DNA of 64,000 nucleotides from Symsagittifera roscoffensis (GCF_963678635.1 NW_026971273.1:41119-105118), one strand, 5' to 3'. Shown: positions 39,245-50,960, counted from the stretch's first letter. Notes: a model not told the origin generated them from the sequence alone. Numbers and translations are program-made.

Positions 39245-40560
39245 TTGAGGTGGTAGTTGAGTTTCATGAAATTTTGCAAAACTATCAAAGTTTCAGCAGG
39301 TTTATTTGTTCTGCTGAGTGAACCAGTTCTGCAAAGTATTTTTCCAATAGAAAAAACTTTTCTTCCGGCAGTTTTTCGACAAGTTTCGAATAGGGGGACA
39401 TCATGAATTTATAGGTGTCTATGAGTCGTAGATTTTCATACACTTTTTTGATTTTTCCGTTTTTATCTGTGTAAGACTTAGTGTAAACCGACATTGTGAG
39501 CGATATGTATTTTTCTTCGGTAGAGGGGTCACTGAGTAAGCGTTTTCAGGGTTACTGTTGGAGAATGGCTTTTATAATGAAGTGAAGGTCATAGTTTGAT
39601 AAATTATGGGCTAATGCAGGCATATACTTAGCTGTTTTTCGATTGCTTTGCTGTTTTTAGCTGCTTTGCGCCCACCCCAAGAACTTGTTGGTATAGTGAC
39701 AGTGATCAAGTTAAAACTTGTTCCTTGTCACCGAACTTCATTTCACATTTCCAACAAGTGTACGCTTCTTCCCGCGTGGAACTTGCTTCACCAGTGAAAG
39801 TATAATGCTTTCGTTTTTGCAGAAACATTTGTTTCGCCAATGATTCGAGCAAGGCGATCAATTCCTTTATTGCGTTTTCTCCTCTCTTAAAACTTCGCGC
39901 GTTCCAAATTCAACAACGGTCAGAGCATAACCGCATGGTTGATGAATCTCTATTGTCTGGTTGCTAGATTTTTTGAGGGTCGGGTTGGGGGCCGTACCCA
40001 GGTAGCAGTAGAGATTCGAGGTCAAACTGAAAGACTATTGGTAGATACCAACGAGCGGTTAATTTTTTGAAACGATGAGTGCCCTTTCCGGGTTTCGGCA
40101 TATTGATTACCACTCCTTCATCTTGATAGCCCATTTCCTGGTGATATTGAATGGTATCAATAGATGAACATATGTGGAAGCATTTGCGACAAATTCGGTT
40201 TCGGTCTCGATGTAGCTTTCCACGCACATTTTCCACCAACCTCATCAATTCTGTGATCAGTTTATAGTGATGAGATTGACCGTTGCTGAGGAGTAGTAGA
40301 TCTACACACAGGTCACTTGAGTGTCTGCTGGACACCCTCAAAGGCAGCAATTCACGTACTGTGTATCTAATGAAAACAAGTTTTTTGCTTTTCTTGGTTT
40401 CTCCTAAATGAACATTATGTGTTTTTTGTTAATTGAACAAGTAATGATTTGACGAAAAAATCAATGCTTAGCGGAATACGTTGACTTGACAGTTGTTTAG
40501 TCGTTCAAATCTGTCAATATCATGCAATCCCATAGGCATCTCGTACCATCCTTCAAATTT
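39245..40560 (-). repeat. Tandem duplication unit 1 (exonuclease copy X)
   Basis: A 1,316-bp unit nearly identical to 40561-41876. It encodes the exonuclease zinc-finger area ICRKCFHICSSIDTIQYHQE, FQFDLESLLLPGYG and, at its left end, MSVYTKSYTDKNGKIKK with LIDTYKFMMSPYSKLVEKLP (family form F-DSFKFM---L--L---LP). Small indels separate the two units, so duplication is recent relative to the gene's decay. Confidence 0.88.
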
Positions 40561-41876
40561 TTGAGGTGGTAGTTGAGTTTCATGAAATTTTGCAAAACTA
40601 TCAAAGTTTCAGCAGGTTTATTTGTTCTGCTGAGTGAACCAGTTTTGCAAAGTATTTTTCAATAGAAAAAACTTTTCTTCCGGTAGTTTTTCGACAAGTT
40701 TCGAAAAGGGGGACATCATGAATTTATAGGTGTCTATGAGTCGTAGATTTTCATACAATTTTTTGATTTTTCCGTTTTTATCCGTGTAAGACTTAATGTA
40801 AACCGACATTGTGAGCGATATGTATTTTTCTTCGGTAGAGGGGTCACTGAGTAAGCGTTTTCAGGGTTACTGTTGGAGAATGGCTTTTATAATGAAGTGA
40901 AGGTCATAGTTTGATAAATTATGGGCTAATGCAGGCATATAGTTAGCTGTTTTTTGATTGCTTTGCCGTTTTTAGCTGCTTTGCGCCCACCCCAAGAACT
41001 TGTTGGTATAGTGACAGTGATCAAGTTAAAACTTGTTCCTTGTCACCAAACTTCATTTCACATTTCCAACAAGTGTACGCTTCTTCCCGCGTGTAACTTG
41101 CTTCACCAGTGAAAGTATAATGCTTTCGTTTATGCAGAAACATTTGTTTCGCCAACGATTCGAGCAAGGCGATCAATTCCTTTATTGCGTTTTCTCCTCT
41201 CTTAAAACTTCGCGCGTTCCAAATTCAACAGCGGTCAGAGTATAACCGCATGGTTGATGAATCTCTATTGTTTGGGTGCTAGATTTTTTAAGGTCGGGTT
41301 GGGGGCCGTACCCAGGTAGCAGTAGAGATTCGAGGTCAAACTGGAAGACTATTGGTAGATACCAACGAGCGGTTAATTTTTTGAAACGATGAGTGCCCTT
41401 TCCGGGTTTCGGCATATTGATTACCACTCCTTCATCTTGATACCCCATTTCCTGGTGATATTGAATGGTATCAATGGATGAACATATGTGGAAGCATTTG
41501 CGACAAATTCGGTTTCGGTCTCGATGTAGCTTTCCACGCACATTTTCCACCAACCTCATCAATTCTGTGATCAGTTTATAGTGATGAGATTGACCGTTGC
41601 TGAGGAGTAGTAGATCTACACACAGGTCACTTGAGTGTCTGCTGGACACCCTCAAAGGCAGCAATTCACGTTCTGTGTATCTAATGAAAACAAGTTTTTT
41701 GCTTTTCTTGGTTTCTCCTGAATGAACATTACGTGTTTTTTGTTAATTGAACAAGTAATGATTTGACGAAAAAATCAATGCTTAGCGGAATACGTTGACT
41801 TGACAGTTGTTTAGTCGTTCAAATCTGTCAATATCATGCAATCCCATAGGCATCTCGTACCATCCTTCAATTTTTA
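40561..41876 (-). repeat. Tandem duplication unit 2 (exonuclease copy Y)
   Basis: Second unit of the 1,316-bp tandem pair. The frame 41664-41182 carries SHHYKLITELMRLVENVRGK then the Cys/His finger and FQFDLESLLLPGYG, and 40809-40618 the MSVYIKSYTDKNGK segment. It joins on the right directly to the N-terminal domain, so this is the original position and unit 1 the inserted duplicate. Confidence 0.88.
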
Positions 41877-42050
41877 CAATGCGTTTTTGTGATAGCTTGT
41901 AGTTCTATAGTTGCTTTTGATGCTGCCAGCGTTCTGCAGCAGGTTAAAGGGCAGCCGTTTTCTCGCAATTTTGATCAGGGTACGCAGCCACGAAACAATA
42001 TAGACATCATTTCTGATCAGTTCTTGTTTTTTTATTGGTGAAGCTCTGCT

Positions 42051-42820
42051 TCACGGGTTTCGTTGAATCGGGAGGGTCGATGTATGAGCCTGCTCGGATA
42101 GGGGAAATGCGGGAAAACTTACAGACATTTTTTCGATGCGCTCCACAATCCATCCTCTACCGTGTGAAGAAAAGGTAATGATGGCATTGACCATGTGCTC
42201 AATCATTTCCAAATAGCTATCCTTGTCGATGCCATTGAAGAAGACATTGATCATCTTAGAAGTCAGATACAACCTTGGCTTCTCGCTACGTACTTCCCCA
42301 ACGCCAGATTCGCAAACTTTATCATACTAACGTCTACATGCAGCTGAAATTTACAGGGTCCCTCGTGAACTCTTTCTTCTATCAACGCATCAATCTCGTC
42401 TTTGTGTAGCATCGTTAAGATTATCAGATCCCCTTCCTCTTCTCCAACACTCAGCTCGTATCGTCGCAACTTCCCCCTTAACCCAGACTCGGTTGGAGCA
42501 GCTGATGTTCCCTTCTCTTTTCCGGGACTCAAAATGGGTAGTTGATGTTTTTTCAACATAGGTTGCCGGAGCTTCTCAACCGAGAGAAAGATTGTATGAC
42601 AATACATTCAGAGACACGTTATGAGTGAGCTCGACATGCTCTCTAGCTTCGGCAAGTCTTGCCAGCGACTCTCGACCTTCGTCGCAGATAGTTGGCGGTG
42701 GCGGGCTTGCGAATATCTTATGGATCGTCTGTTCGTGTTTTCTTAAGTTCCTCGCTGAACTATAAGATTTCAAGCAGGTCGAACAAGTGACGGATGTTTG
42801 TTTTCGCTTGAGTTAGGCAT
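42051..42820 (-). pseudogene. Polinton PolB N-terminal region with C2H2 finger
   Basis: From the right: a C2H2-like finger (CSTCLKSYSSARNLRKHEQT then IH, about 42800-42720), then KFQLHVDVSMIKFANLALGK (42607-42263), and GRGWIVERIEKMSVSFPAFP then LSEQAHTSTLPIQ (42272-42051). GSGW-----------Y-PL-G--Y--LP is the conserved N-terminal end before the exonuclease in Polinton polymerases. Two frame changes. The presumed start lies near 42820. Confidence 0.8.
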
Positions 42821-42829
42821 TGTTGCTTT

Positions 42830-44810
42830 GAAGTTGAGAGTTGATGAAAGAAATAAATCTTTACAAGAATTTTATCAAGTTTTTAGCAAAGCTGAATTTG
42901 ACAAACCAAAAGCGGGAAGTGAAAATTTTTCAAAAACCACCTTTCGTTAAATCCCAAATGTAACTTATTTATATAGGTTGAGCTTAGTCATTATAAGGTA
43001 GGCTTTGAAAAGGTTATGTTTTTAAGGTTTCAGATCATTTTAGGAAATGTACAATGTCGGTTTTGGGTAAATGGCTAAGCTGTACGGTATTTTATTAAGT
43101 GCTGGGTCTGCAGTTAAATCAACTTGTCGATCAAAAAAAAACGGTTCCTTTTAGGATCAATTAATCACCGAGTCATATATTCAATTCGAACACCTAATAA
43201 ATTTTAACACCTAAGAATACTAAAACCGTTAAGCAAACTAGGTAAATAAGGGATTTTTTGGAATGGTTTTTTCTTGAAGTCTGTTTACTCAATCAAAATG
43301 GTATTCCGCCATTCAAGTTAAACGATGAAATCAAATAAACATACCTCGAAATCTTAAAAGGGTTAAATGTTTGGTTATTTATTCATTGTTTTAGTGTTCC
43401 TATACGAAACATTTCATATAGAGTCCTTCAAAAAATTGAGATATAACCGTTTAGCTGGCAATAGCTAACCCAGCGTTTCTCGTCGCTACGCTCCTCGGGA
43501 ACGCCTCACGCTCGGCGAAGTCAAGTGAAAAACATAACACACTTTTTGTACAAAGCGGGCTGAAAAAATCATAGTTTTTCCAAAAAAAAATTTCGTCTCT
43601 AAATCCGGTGAAATCTGGTTCATTGAGTTTGTCTTGATCTCTTGAACAGGGATGATACCTATGTTCGAAATTCGAAAAAAGAACATAATTTTTCAATTTT
43701 TCCACATTTTATACCCTAAGTAAAATTTCAATTATTCTGCTTAAACTTTGATAGAAGCGGGAGATTGACGTTTAGAAGGTTACCTGGGGCTAATTAGTTC
43801 CTGGGCATGATCTAACCTGTCATTGGTTGTCTATTGAGGCCATAATGAGGTTGTAAACTTGTGATTTTATCTGAAAATTCAGCTTTTCCCTCTGGAAAAA
43901 ATCAAATTTCCAAAAAAAAAAAATTCGACTCCAAATCCAATGAAAACTGCTCCAAGTACACTCATTTCCAGGTAAAATTTGTTCAGAAAATCAAAATATG
44001 TTTTTTTCTCATTTTTTGAACATGGGTTACAACACTGTCCAATACATCGCGAAATGTGTTATAGACGTGTAACTTTTTTTACATATAAAGCTTTGTAAGG
44101 GCTCATACACCATCTTAAGTCTACGTCTAAGAGTCCTGGCTAACCCCACCAGGCTGTAGAAATATTAGAGAGAGAGAGAGAAAAGAGAGTGTAAATAGCC
44201 AAAAGTTACTACGGTTGGTTAACCGGCAGAATTGCTGGACCCAGCCATAAAAAGCTTTCTTTTGAGAAGGCTATATCCCAAAAAGATTTTTAGTGGGGTT
44301 TGTGGATCGTCAGTTCTCTCTCTCTCTCCCTCTCTTTCTGTTTTAATACTTATATTTTGAAAACTAATATGAAAATTTGTAACAAAAACATTTTTATGTT
44401 TTTCGTTTTAATATCATTAGATAAGGAAGAGTATTCAGTTTGTCTTTTACTATTTTTGAAATGAGCATTAAAAAATACTGATATAATAGTTGAATTTGAG
44501 GAGAAATTTATCAAAAAATTGTATGTTTTTTAGATTTTTTGCGGAATTTAAAAATTAGTTTGATTTTTCTCTCCTTTTAATTTTTTCTTTTAATTTTTTT
44601 TCCTTTTTATTGATTGAAAGGAACAAAACAAACTTTTATTCATCGTTGAGGTCATTATCCAATGAAAATTTGACTACATTAGTTGATAATCTTTTCAATA
44701 AAAGTTTCAGAACAACACAAAAACTCAGCTAATTGAAAATCTAATAAAGTTTTTTAGGTTTTCAGAAATGTTTAAATTCTATCTTCCTTATCTTTGGTGC
44801 GTAGCAAGCA
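42830..44810. other. Non-coding AT-rich region
   Basis: No supported gene. Holds (AG)n at 44167-44189 and (CT)n at 44319-44338. Around 43440-43740 and 43850-44070 the phrases CCAAAAAAAAA-TTCG-CTC-AAATCC-(G/A)TGAAA-CTG and TTTTTGAACATGGGT / TGAACAGGGATGATACC look like diverged copies of one short repeat. Confidence 0.45.
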
Positions 44811-44815
44811 CTTAC

Positions 44816-45013
44816 AGGTGGAGTTTCAGGAGTAGCCAGGTCCACCACTGGTGTGATGGAGATCTGTGCTCCACTGCTTAGTTCTGAAGCCAAAACAGAG
44901 AAGATTGGAGTAACTTGATCTGGAACAGTAGAATCGGGAGACGAGATGGTTGTTTGCTTGTCCCAGTAGCCCTCGCTCTCAGCATAATCGCAAAATGATC
45001 TCTCTTGGTTTTC
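44816..45013 (-). other. Exon-like open frame with a splice-donor match
   Basis: Open for about 66 codons on the minus strand (SFCDYAESEGYWDKQTTISS, Ser/Thr/Pro-rich afterwards, ending DLATPETPP), followed at once by GTAAGT (complement of 44810-44815), a good 5' splice site. Its composition is much less AT-biased than its surroundings. There is an in-frame stop at 45014-45016 and no clear acceptor. It may be a host exon or a captured fragment; function unknown. Confidence 0.3.
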
Positions 45014-45313
45014 TTAAAGCGGTATCCAGTTACAATAATTTAGGAGAATATTGAGTTTGTCTTGATGATTCTTTAAAGGATTCTCAAATATTTAAATTGA
45101 TAATTCTTCGAGCTATCACGCGTCGTTTAATTCAGTCTTTTCGAGAGCTGGGTAGGATTGATGGATTGTAGGGCTTTCATGCATCTGTTTACGCTCCTGG
45201 CGAAAAAGGACAATATGATCGAGCACATGGTTGGAAAGCATTATTTGACTCTTCGTTGACCACTCTTGCCATTGTTGGTTGGCGGTGACGACGTTGAATG
45301 GAGAGGATGCTAG

Positions 45314-45325
45314 CCTCTCTCTCTC

Positions 45326-45369
<44 letters not shown>

Positions 45370-45384
45370 TCTCTCTCTCTCTCT
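45314..45384. repeat. (CT)n microsatellite
   Basis: About 70 bp of CT repeats with a few interruptions. Confidence 0.9.
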
Positions 45385-45992
45385 ACTGCTGCACAATGAC
45401 AACTGATTCTCTCGTATAAATTTGGTGGAATTTTGTTCTCTCATAATCTGAGATGGAAGTGATTTGTAGAGGAGCAGTTATTTGAAGTTTAGGTTTATTT
45501 GACAAACAAAGCTTCTGACCAAAAATTTGAAAAATTGATAGAATGAAATCAACTCAGATTTATACAATAGATAGTGTAATGTGTGGGTGAGAAAAGTGCG
45601 CGTGCATGTCTGGGTGGCAATCAGATTAAAGTTTCTGAAAAATATTATTCTAACCCTCCAGTTAGGCCGGAATAAGTTTACTTTAAAGAAAAACCTTAGT
45701 CCTGTTTTATATGCCTCCTAGACATTAAGGCATGCAGCTGACCACATCAGAAGAATTACACGTGTAACGACGTGATTAAATTTCCTGATTTACGAGCTAC
45801 TTAAGAAGTGACAGAAAAAAAGACAGGTGTAATAAAAGTTTATATGCCTCAAAAATTTCTAACCCCTAAAATTAATTGGATGTTCCCTCTTGGAGCTTAG
45901 GTTTACCACAGAGATTTGTTTATCTTCTATCCAATTCATTGTCCATTATACTCTCTCATAAAATAGTTGAACCAGCAAGTCACTACCGGTAC

Positions 45993-46020
45993 TTAACCCT
46001 AACCCTAACCCTAACCCTAG
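45993..46020. repeat. Interstitial telomere-like (TTAGGG)n array
   Basis: Four and a half perfect copies of CCCTAA on the plus strand (TTAGGG on the minus strand) inside AT-rich DNA. Interstitial telomere repeats can mark break repair or former ends. Confidence 0.9.
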
Positions 46021-47205
46021 CCTCACTCTTCGCTAGAAAATGATACAGAATGTTACGATGATATCAAGATATTTCTTCGGATAAAAAACGCGTTGTACGA
46101 GTTGGAACAAAAAATTTTGACAAAACGGGCTCATATATCACAGTAAAGTTGTATAAAAAGAAAAAAGCGTCTTTAAGTGTTATCAAACAGTGACATTGAC
46201 AACAAGAAAATTTGGTTGTTTGACCGATATTTATTCAAAGATTTAAAAAAATGGTTACAGAACAAACTGGTGAAAAGACTTAATCTTCTTCCTGCTCCTC
46301 CCCCTCATCCTCAGCGGTAAATGAAAAACATCATAACAGACGATACACGTCAAAACAATCAGTCCGTCTTGAAAAAGAGTATGCTGAATGTGGTGATGAA
46401 TACTCGAATAATAAAAAGTCTAGAGTTGCCTGAAATAATAAAAAAAACATCTGAATATTTAAAATTAGCCTACAGAATGGTTGAAGCAATGTATGAGCAA
46501 TCGTCTCAATTTAAAACGAAAATTCGAAAGTATTTTAAATTTTTTATTGGACAAGGTACGCGACGCCTCACAACTCCCTAAAACACAAATTTTTCATTTG
46601 CAATCCACTCAATTCACGAGTTTTGCGCCCAATTGCTCGAAAATGACCCTTCCCACGTCCATGTTTTCATCGAAGTAACAAAAGATTGTGTCGACGAGGT
46701 GAAAAAGTTGACCTCAACCACTTTCGTTGTCTAGTCTCATCTTTCGAACATATGATGTTGGGTTGCAGTAAATTTCACCTATCGGGACACTGGTAGAAAA
46801 ATTAAAATTTGCTGTCAACTACAACAATTCTATTAACATCTCAACTGTTATTGGTGGTGCTCTTCTACGAAAAAGATTACCACAAATTTGCTTTGCTTCA
46901 CAAACTTGATCCATTCAAGCTCAAACTGGTTTAATTACTTATGTAACAATTGAACGCTTCATTATTATTTTGAATGTTGATAATGCCGCCTAGTTTTCTA
47001 AATTTTTTGATATTATTTTGAGTGGGTAGGGTTGTTTAGAGATTGATTCAAAAATGTTGTTTGTTAATTTTTCAATGAAAAAGAAATTTGAATTCTGAAA
47101 AAGATTTTTAGAGCCTGCGATAGCGCCAAAGGCAAGTGTTCTAGCAAAAAAAACGTTTGGAAAAAAAGTCAATTATAAATCATTACAGAAAATCACCAGT
47201 ATAAC
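46021..47205. other. Mostly non-coding, Polinton 3' flank
   Basis: Short frames on both strands, none recognised. An acidic tail TAEDEGEEQEED followed by a stop can be read on the minus strand at about 46315-46280, preceded by a stop a few codons upstream, so it is at most a fragment of a C-terminus. A minus frame at 47172-46990 (TLAFGAIAGSKNLFQNSNFF) is also unassigned. Confidence 0.4.
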
Positions 47206-47209
47206 AAAA

Positions 47210-47548
47210 TTATAACGTCATATGATTAGCGAAACGCATCATGTCATAGTCGATTACTTTGAAACCTATAGGAATTTTGGATAAAATTATAACATGAGCA
47301 ACATAAATACAATAAAGTTCACACAAAACCGAGTTCGCTGATTGGATTGGCTTATTCATCAGTATTTGGTTTTCTTCATGGATAGAACATCTCATGTATT
47401 TGTAAACATGAGGATAATTGTGTAGTCCTTGTCCAAGATGGTCTTTAAAGAAAATTTGACCACCAGCTTGAACGAATAGTAACCAGTGAGTTCCTGGCTG
47501 GTCTGGATTGGATGTGTTCACTATCATAAAATAATTGTCGCGTTTCAA
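47210..47548 (-). pseudogene. Polinton adenain-like cysteine protease
   Basis: Maturation protease of the Polinton capsid. The 112-codon frame keeps the family's layout: GTHW with catalytic His at residue 21, FFKDHLG with Asp at about 36 (family form FDSFG), a Gln at 69 and Cys at 76 in SVLCELYC (family form Q---S--CG-YC). The Gly after the Cys is Glu. The frame lacks the N-terminal part (family length about 170-200). It follows the capsid gene on the same strand, as in many Polintons. Confidence 0.85.
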
Positions 47549-47662
47549 TATTGTTCTAATTACTAAGTTAGCTGGAAAAATACCTCAAAATAGATGTTTC
47601 AAATGCTTGCATTGGTTAATTAGCTCTGTACTCTGTTGATTGTCCATTTTTTCCGACTCAAA

Positions 47663-48897
47663 TTATGAGATTATTTGCATGTAAACTGTTGATCTACGCT
47701 GTCCCATGGAAATTAACTCCATATTTTCCACCAGCAGTGCCTCAAACTTCAGCTCTACTAAAATGGTGCAATTGGTCAATTCAGGATGAATAAAGTCATT
47801 TGAAGCCTCCTGAGTAGATGTGAGATCAATTGCCATAAAATAATGATTGTGATAACTAGCCAAACTGAATCCAAGAGTATTGTTAAAAACAAAGTCTGAA
47901 GTTTCAAATGTGTTATAGTATATTCGTTTGTTATCAGTCGTTGAAACAGGAGTACCTGCAATGGGTAGACCGTTTCATTAAACAATGATTTCATTCAGCT
48001 GAAACTTTTCATAATGGAACGGGTTTGTTCGGTTAGTTTCCAGGTATGCTGTATTCGAGCTCATTGCCAAAATCATTCGACGAAATGGCTCCTTGGCAAA
48101 AACGTCTTCTTGTCGCCAGCTTTGCACACCAGTCGAGGCGAAAAAAGTTCTCGGTATAACTTCAAAATAAATGTATTTTGCGGGTGTTCTCAACAGAGTT
48201 TTTCTATCGATGATAGTACAAGTTCTGTTACTGTCTTTTTGCGCACGTATAGGTTCGCCTCTGTGATCTGAACTTGGTAATGTTTATTAGGTTGCTCGGA
48301 CAAAAAAACAAAGTGATTAGCAGATCGTCTCAGAGACAGTCTGATTGTAACACCGCTGATAAGATGTTTGTTACATAAAAAAAACAACAGGCAATTTTAC
48401 CAAATAAACGGAATTCGCTTGATGCAGCTACGGTTCGCTTGCGTTCCGCGACATCTTCAATTTGCCAATTAGCACTATCAAAACCTGATGGATTTTCTTC
48501 ATATTAATAACCTTGACGAGCAAGCCATGTTTTTTTGCATCATTACCGTGTGAAAATTCGGTCTCAATGAAACTCTTATGGGCAAAATTGGCATTAGTTG
48601 TTGAAATTTTTCTCCATTCAAGGACATTGTGCATTCGGAAAATAAAGATGAAAGTGGATTATTAACCAAATATGGTGTAATTTGTTGTGCTGTCTTTGTA
48701 GCATGAGCTCGCAGAACAATACAATTATTTTGAACAGCGCATGCTACAATCCCCAAGTGAGTTCGTTGAAGATCGATGCAGTTGTTTCTATCTCCTAAAA
48801 TTTCAAAATCGAGCATAGGACCATCAGGTGAATGAGATGGACTAAATTTTTTGAGTGAATGCTTTTTCAAATGTAACGAGTGGAGGAGGCTTTTCAA
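47663..48897 (-). pseudogene. Polinton major capsid protein (double jelly-roll)
   Basis: Forms the capsid shell. Fragments in order: LDFEILGDRNNCIDLQRTHL and PYLVNNPLSSLFSECTMSLN (48897-48499; family form L-F-I-G----YIDL--T-L and VNN-LHSLF---E---N), FIETEFSHGNDAKKHGL (48634-48428), GVTIRLSLRRSANHFVFL and YQVQITEANLYVRK (48387-48190), YFEVIPRTFFASTGVQSWRQ and NRTNPFHYEKFQL (48193-47978; family form NPF-F-HF), and NTLGFSLASYHNHYF with FEALLVENMELISM (47994-47663). At least four frame changes. Confidence 0.9.
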
Positions 48898-48970
48898 ACA
48901 GAGGAGTTGCTTCAGTTGGTAAAAAATTGGAAATCATTTCATGATTTGGTGAAACAAATGGAGTGGCTTC

Positions 48971-49310
48971 TCAGTGGAGTTCCTTTCTTTGGAATGAGAA
49001 CTTTTGTTTTCTTTTTCTTGTTGTTGTTGTTGTTGCTGTCTTCCGTTTTCTGCTCATACGGGACTTGCTGCGTCCAGCATCAACTTGTTTTTTGATTGTT
49101 TTTTTACTGTGTTTTTCATGGCTTGTTTCGGAGTTTTCTTCCTGGATACTATATCTTATAATTCGGGTGCTGCTTGAACAAGTAATCCTTTTCCAATACG
49201 TTTGGCTGCTGGTACTACAAATTTCCGAGCGAACGGAAGTGCTACTCATCCAATACTCATAGCCAGAGTATCCCGCTGTCTGTAATGTCCCACTTCTCAG
49301 TCATGGTCGC
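48971..49310 (-). pseudogene. Polinton minor capsid protein (small, basic tail)
   Basis: In one minus-strand frame, VALPFARKFVVPAAKRIGKG then a stop and SRKKTPKQAMKNTVKKQ (about 49245-49100), matching the short Polinton minor capsid protein placed between penton and major capsid protein (pattern P-F-AR---P-AK-IGKDLL--AAPE---------TPKQA-K-T-KK). The basic tail GRSKSRMSRKRKTATTTTTR follows in another frame, from a slip at an A-run near 49100. Stops TGA and TAA also interrupt it. In-strand position and sequence agree. Confidence 0.75.
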
Positions 49311-49341
49311 TTGATTATAATAGAAGGCCTCCAAAATTTAA

Positions 49342-50196
49342 TCAGAAAACTTTTCGAAAATTTAAAGTCAAAACAACTTTTCCTTCTCCTCCCGCAGATG
49401 GTACAAGTCTACTGGTTTCTCTTCGTAGGTTTACCGCAAGGCTCTGGATTTCATTCACGAATAATTTTTTATAATCAAAGTTGCTGAGAACTTTGCGATG
49501 ATTTGGTTCGATGCTGCAAACGTAACCATTTTTCACTCGTCGATTAGTATCAATGACTCTGAGCAACCGTGCTTTGGTGTCAGCCACAATCTGATAAAGA
49601 AATATATCCATGTAGATAAACATCATTTGGGTTCCAGCAGTGATATCAACAGGGTAGTCGGAAATGAGGTTTTGCGATGTGAGAGTGCTATGGATTTGAC
49701 TGGGCTCTTAATAGCCCACATGCTACTCCGTTTCATCTTTTATACCTCTGAAACCTGAAATACTAGGATTTTGTGGGCTCTCAAAGGTAATGCCTTCCCA
49801 ATGATGCATCCACATTGAAAGATGATTGGTTATGGGGTCGATGCTATAACTGAAATTATCGATTTTGTTATTATCACTTTTCAGTTTTCTCTCCAACATA
49901 TGGTCTAGATAATTTTTCTATTGCCACTTTAAGACTCGCTTTAACTTTGTCTTTTTGTAGTACACTATTTCAGTATCTGTTACATCGTTAAAAAGAATGT
50001 GAACCGTTATTTCTGTCAATGCAACTCTCCATTCGCCTTGCAGATCGGTATTTTCACTCAGCAGATTTTTAAAAATCGCTAGTGAGTTGTCAATGCAGAC
50101 ATTTGTTGAGGTTGTTGAAACCAAAGTAATACTAAAGGAGTCTCTGTCACCTCCAAAATTGCTAGACATTGTTAAGATTGACCCTTCCTTTTCCAA
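49342..50196 (-). pseudogene. Polinton penton-like protein (single jelly-roll)
   Basis: Capsid vertex protein. The frame 50196-49918 has SSNFGGDRDSFSITLVSTTS and LLSENTDLQGEWRVALTEIT (family form F---LPS--S------N----F---L---I-L-G-WEVAL-EI-). The C-terminal frame 49626-49342 has MMFIYMDIFLYQIVADTKAR then LLRVID (family form IY-Y-DI---Q-VGD--A-LLR-V) and GGEGKVVLTLNFRK (family form G---V-LHFR). The middle 49627-49917 is broken. Confidence 0.88.
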
Positions 50197-50472
50197 TACT
50201 CTGATTAGTTCGGGCTCATGAAATTTACCCTCTATTGGTTCATTATCAGCGTCGATAAGATTGTTAGTCGGTGGTTTCCTTGTTGGTATGTCAACTAATT
50301 CAAAAACTTCGTCAGTGAAGGATTGTTTATAACCTTTTCGAAAAGGGATGTCAATTTTTCTATTCTCACAAAATTGCCAACGTAGAGCTTTGGTCGACGA
50401 ACTAGTTTCAACGATTGTTGCACTTTTAATTAAATTAGACTTGGAACATCCTTTTTGTCATTTTATTGGGGG

Positions 50473-50960
50473 CTAACTTGATGACGCGGTTCGTTTCAAA
50501 TTTTTTGTGCTGACAAAATCTTGAAGCTTATCGATATAAGAGTAGGTCCATTTGTCCTTCAAATACTTATAAATTAAACTTTTTAGTGATCGAATGTTCC
50601 TCTCGACGAAAACAGACTTATTTTCAACCTCAAGATGTGTATGTTTTGATGCCATTTTTCTCACATGAAGTTTTCAATGACCCCTTGAGATCTGTGCCTT
50701 TATCTACCCAGACTTTTTGTGGCTGTTTTGTTTCTATCATTCGTTTGAATGCTTCCGCAGTTGAGGTAGCATTACTTGATTTCAATGGCTGTACACGTAG
50801 ACAGCGGGACATGCAATCCACTGCATTCACAAAATATTTAATGTTTTTGTTTTAATCTGCAAGTTTATCAACATTTGCTAGGTCAATTGACCATATTTCG
50901 TCTAAGTCATAAGCTATCACTTTGAGGCGTGGTATTTTGCGACGAACTGTTCGATAATTT
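50473..50960 (-). pseudogene. Polinton integrase (DDE)
   Basis: Inserts the element, of retroviral-like fold. First Asp in IWSIDLANVDKLAD (about 50910), then AVDCMSRCLRVQPLKSSNAT, second Asp in VWVDKGTDLKG (50830-50630 frame), and Glu in VFVERNIRSLKSLIYKYLKD (50664-50473 frame), with KWTYSYIDKLQDFV after it. All three catalytic residues remain visible. One frameshift near 50640 and a stop near 50853. The N-terminal zinc domain was not found, and the chromodomain end is missing at the left. Confidence 0.88.

Larger units (their letters stand above)
31531..42820 (-). mobile_element. Polinton/Maverick DNA polymerase B gene, internally duplicated and split by a LINE
   Basis: Protein-primed family B DNA polymerase (DNA_pol_B_2 type) typical of Polintons. 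Reading right to left: C2H2-like finger and N-terminal domain (42820-42051), exonuclease copy Y (41664-40618), exonuclease copy X (40350-39285), palm copy 1 (39241-38316), exonuclease copy Z (38315-37840), start of palm copy 2 (37821-37591), LINE insertion (37667-33047), rest of palm copy 2 (33046-32288), C-terminus (31893-31531). A Polinton needs one copy of each, so this gene underwent tandem internal duplications before or after insertion. Individual fragments are listed separately. Confidence 0.85.

Noticed and set aside
43451-43705. 84-codon minus-strand frame
   Set aside because: Two overlapping frames in different phases, no motif, and in a region of diverged short repeats.
46321-46581. 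Plus-strand 86-codon frame
   Set aside because: Lys/Ile/Asn-rich in AT-rich DNA, no domain, and opposite to the strand of all nearby genes.
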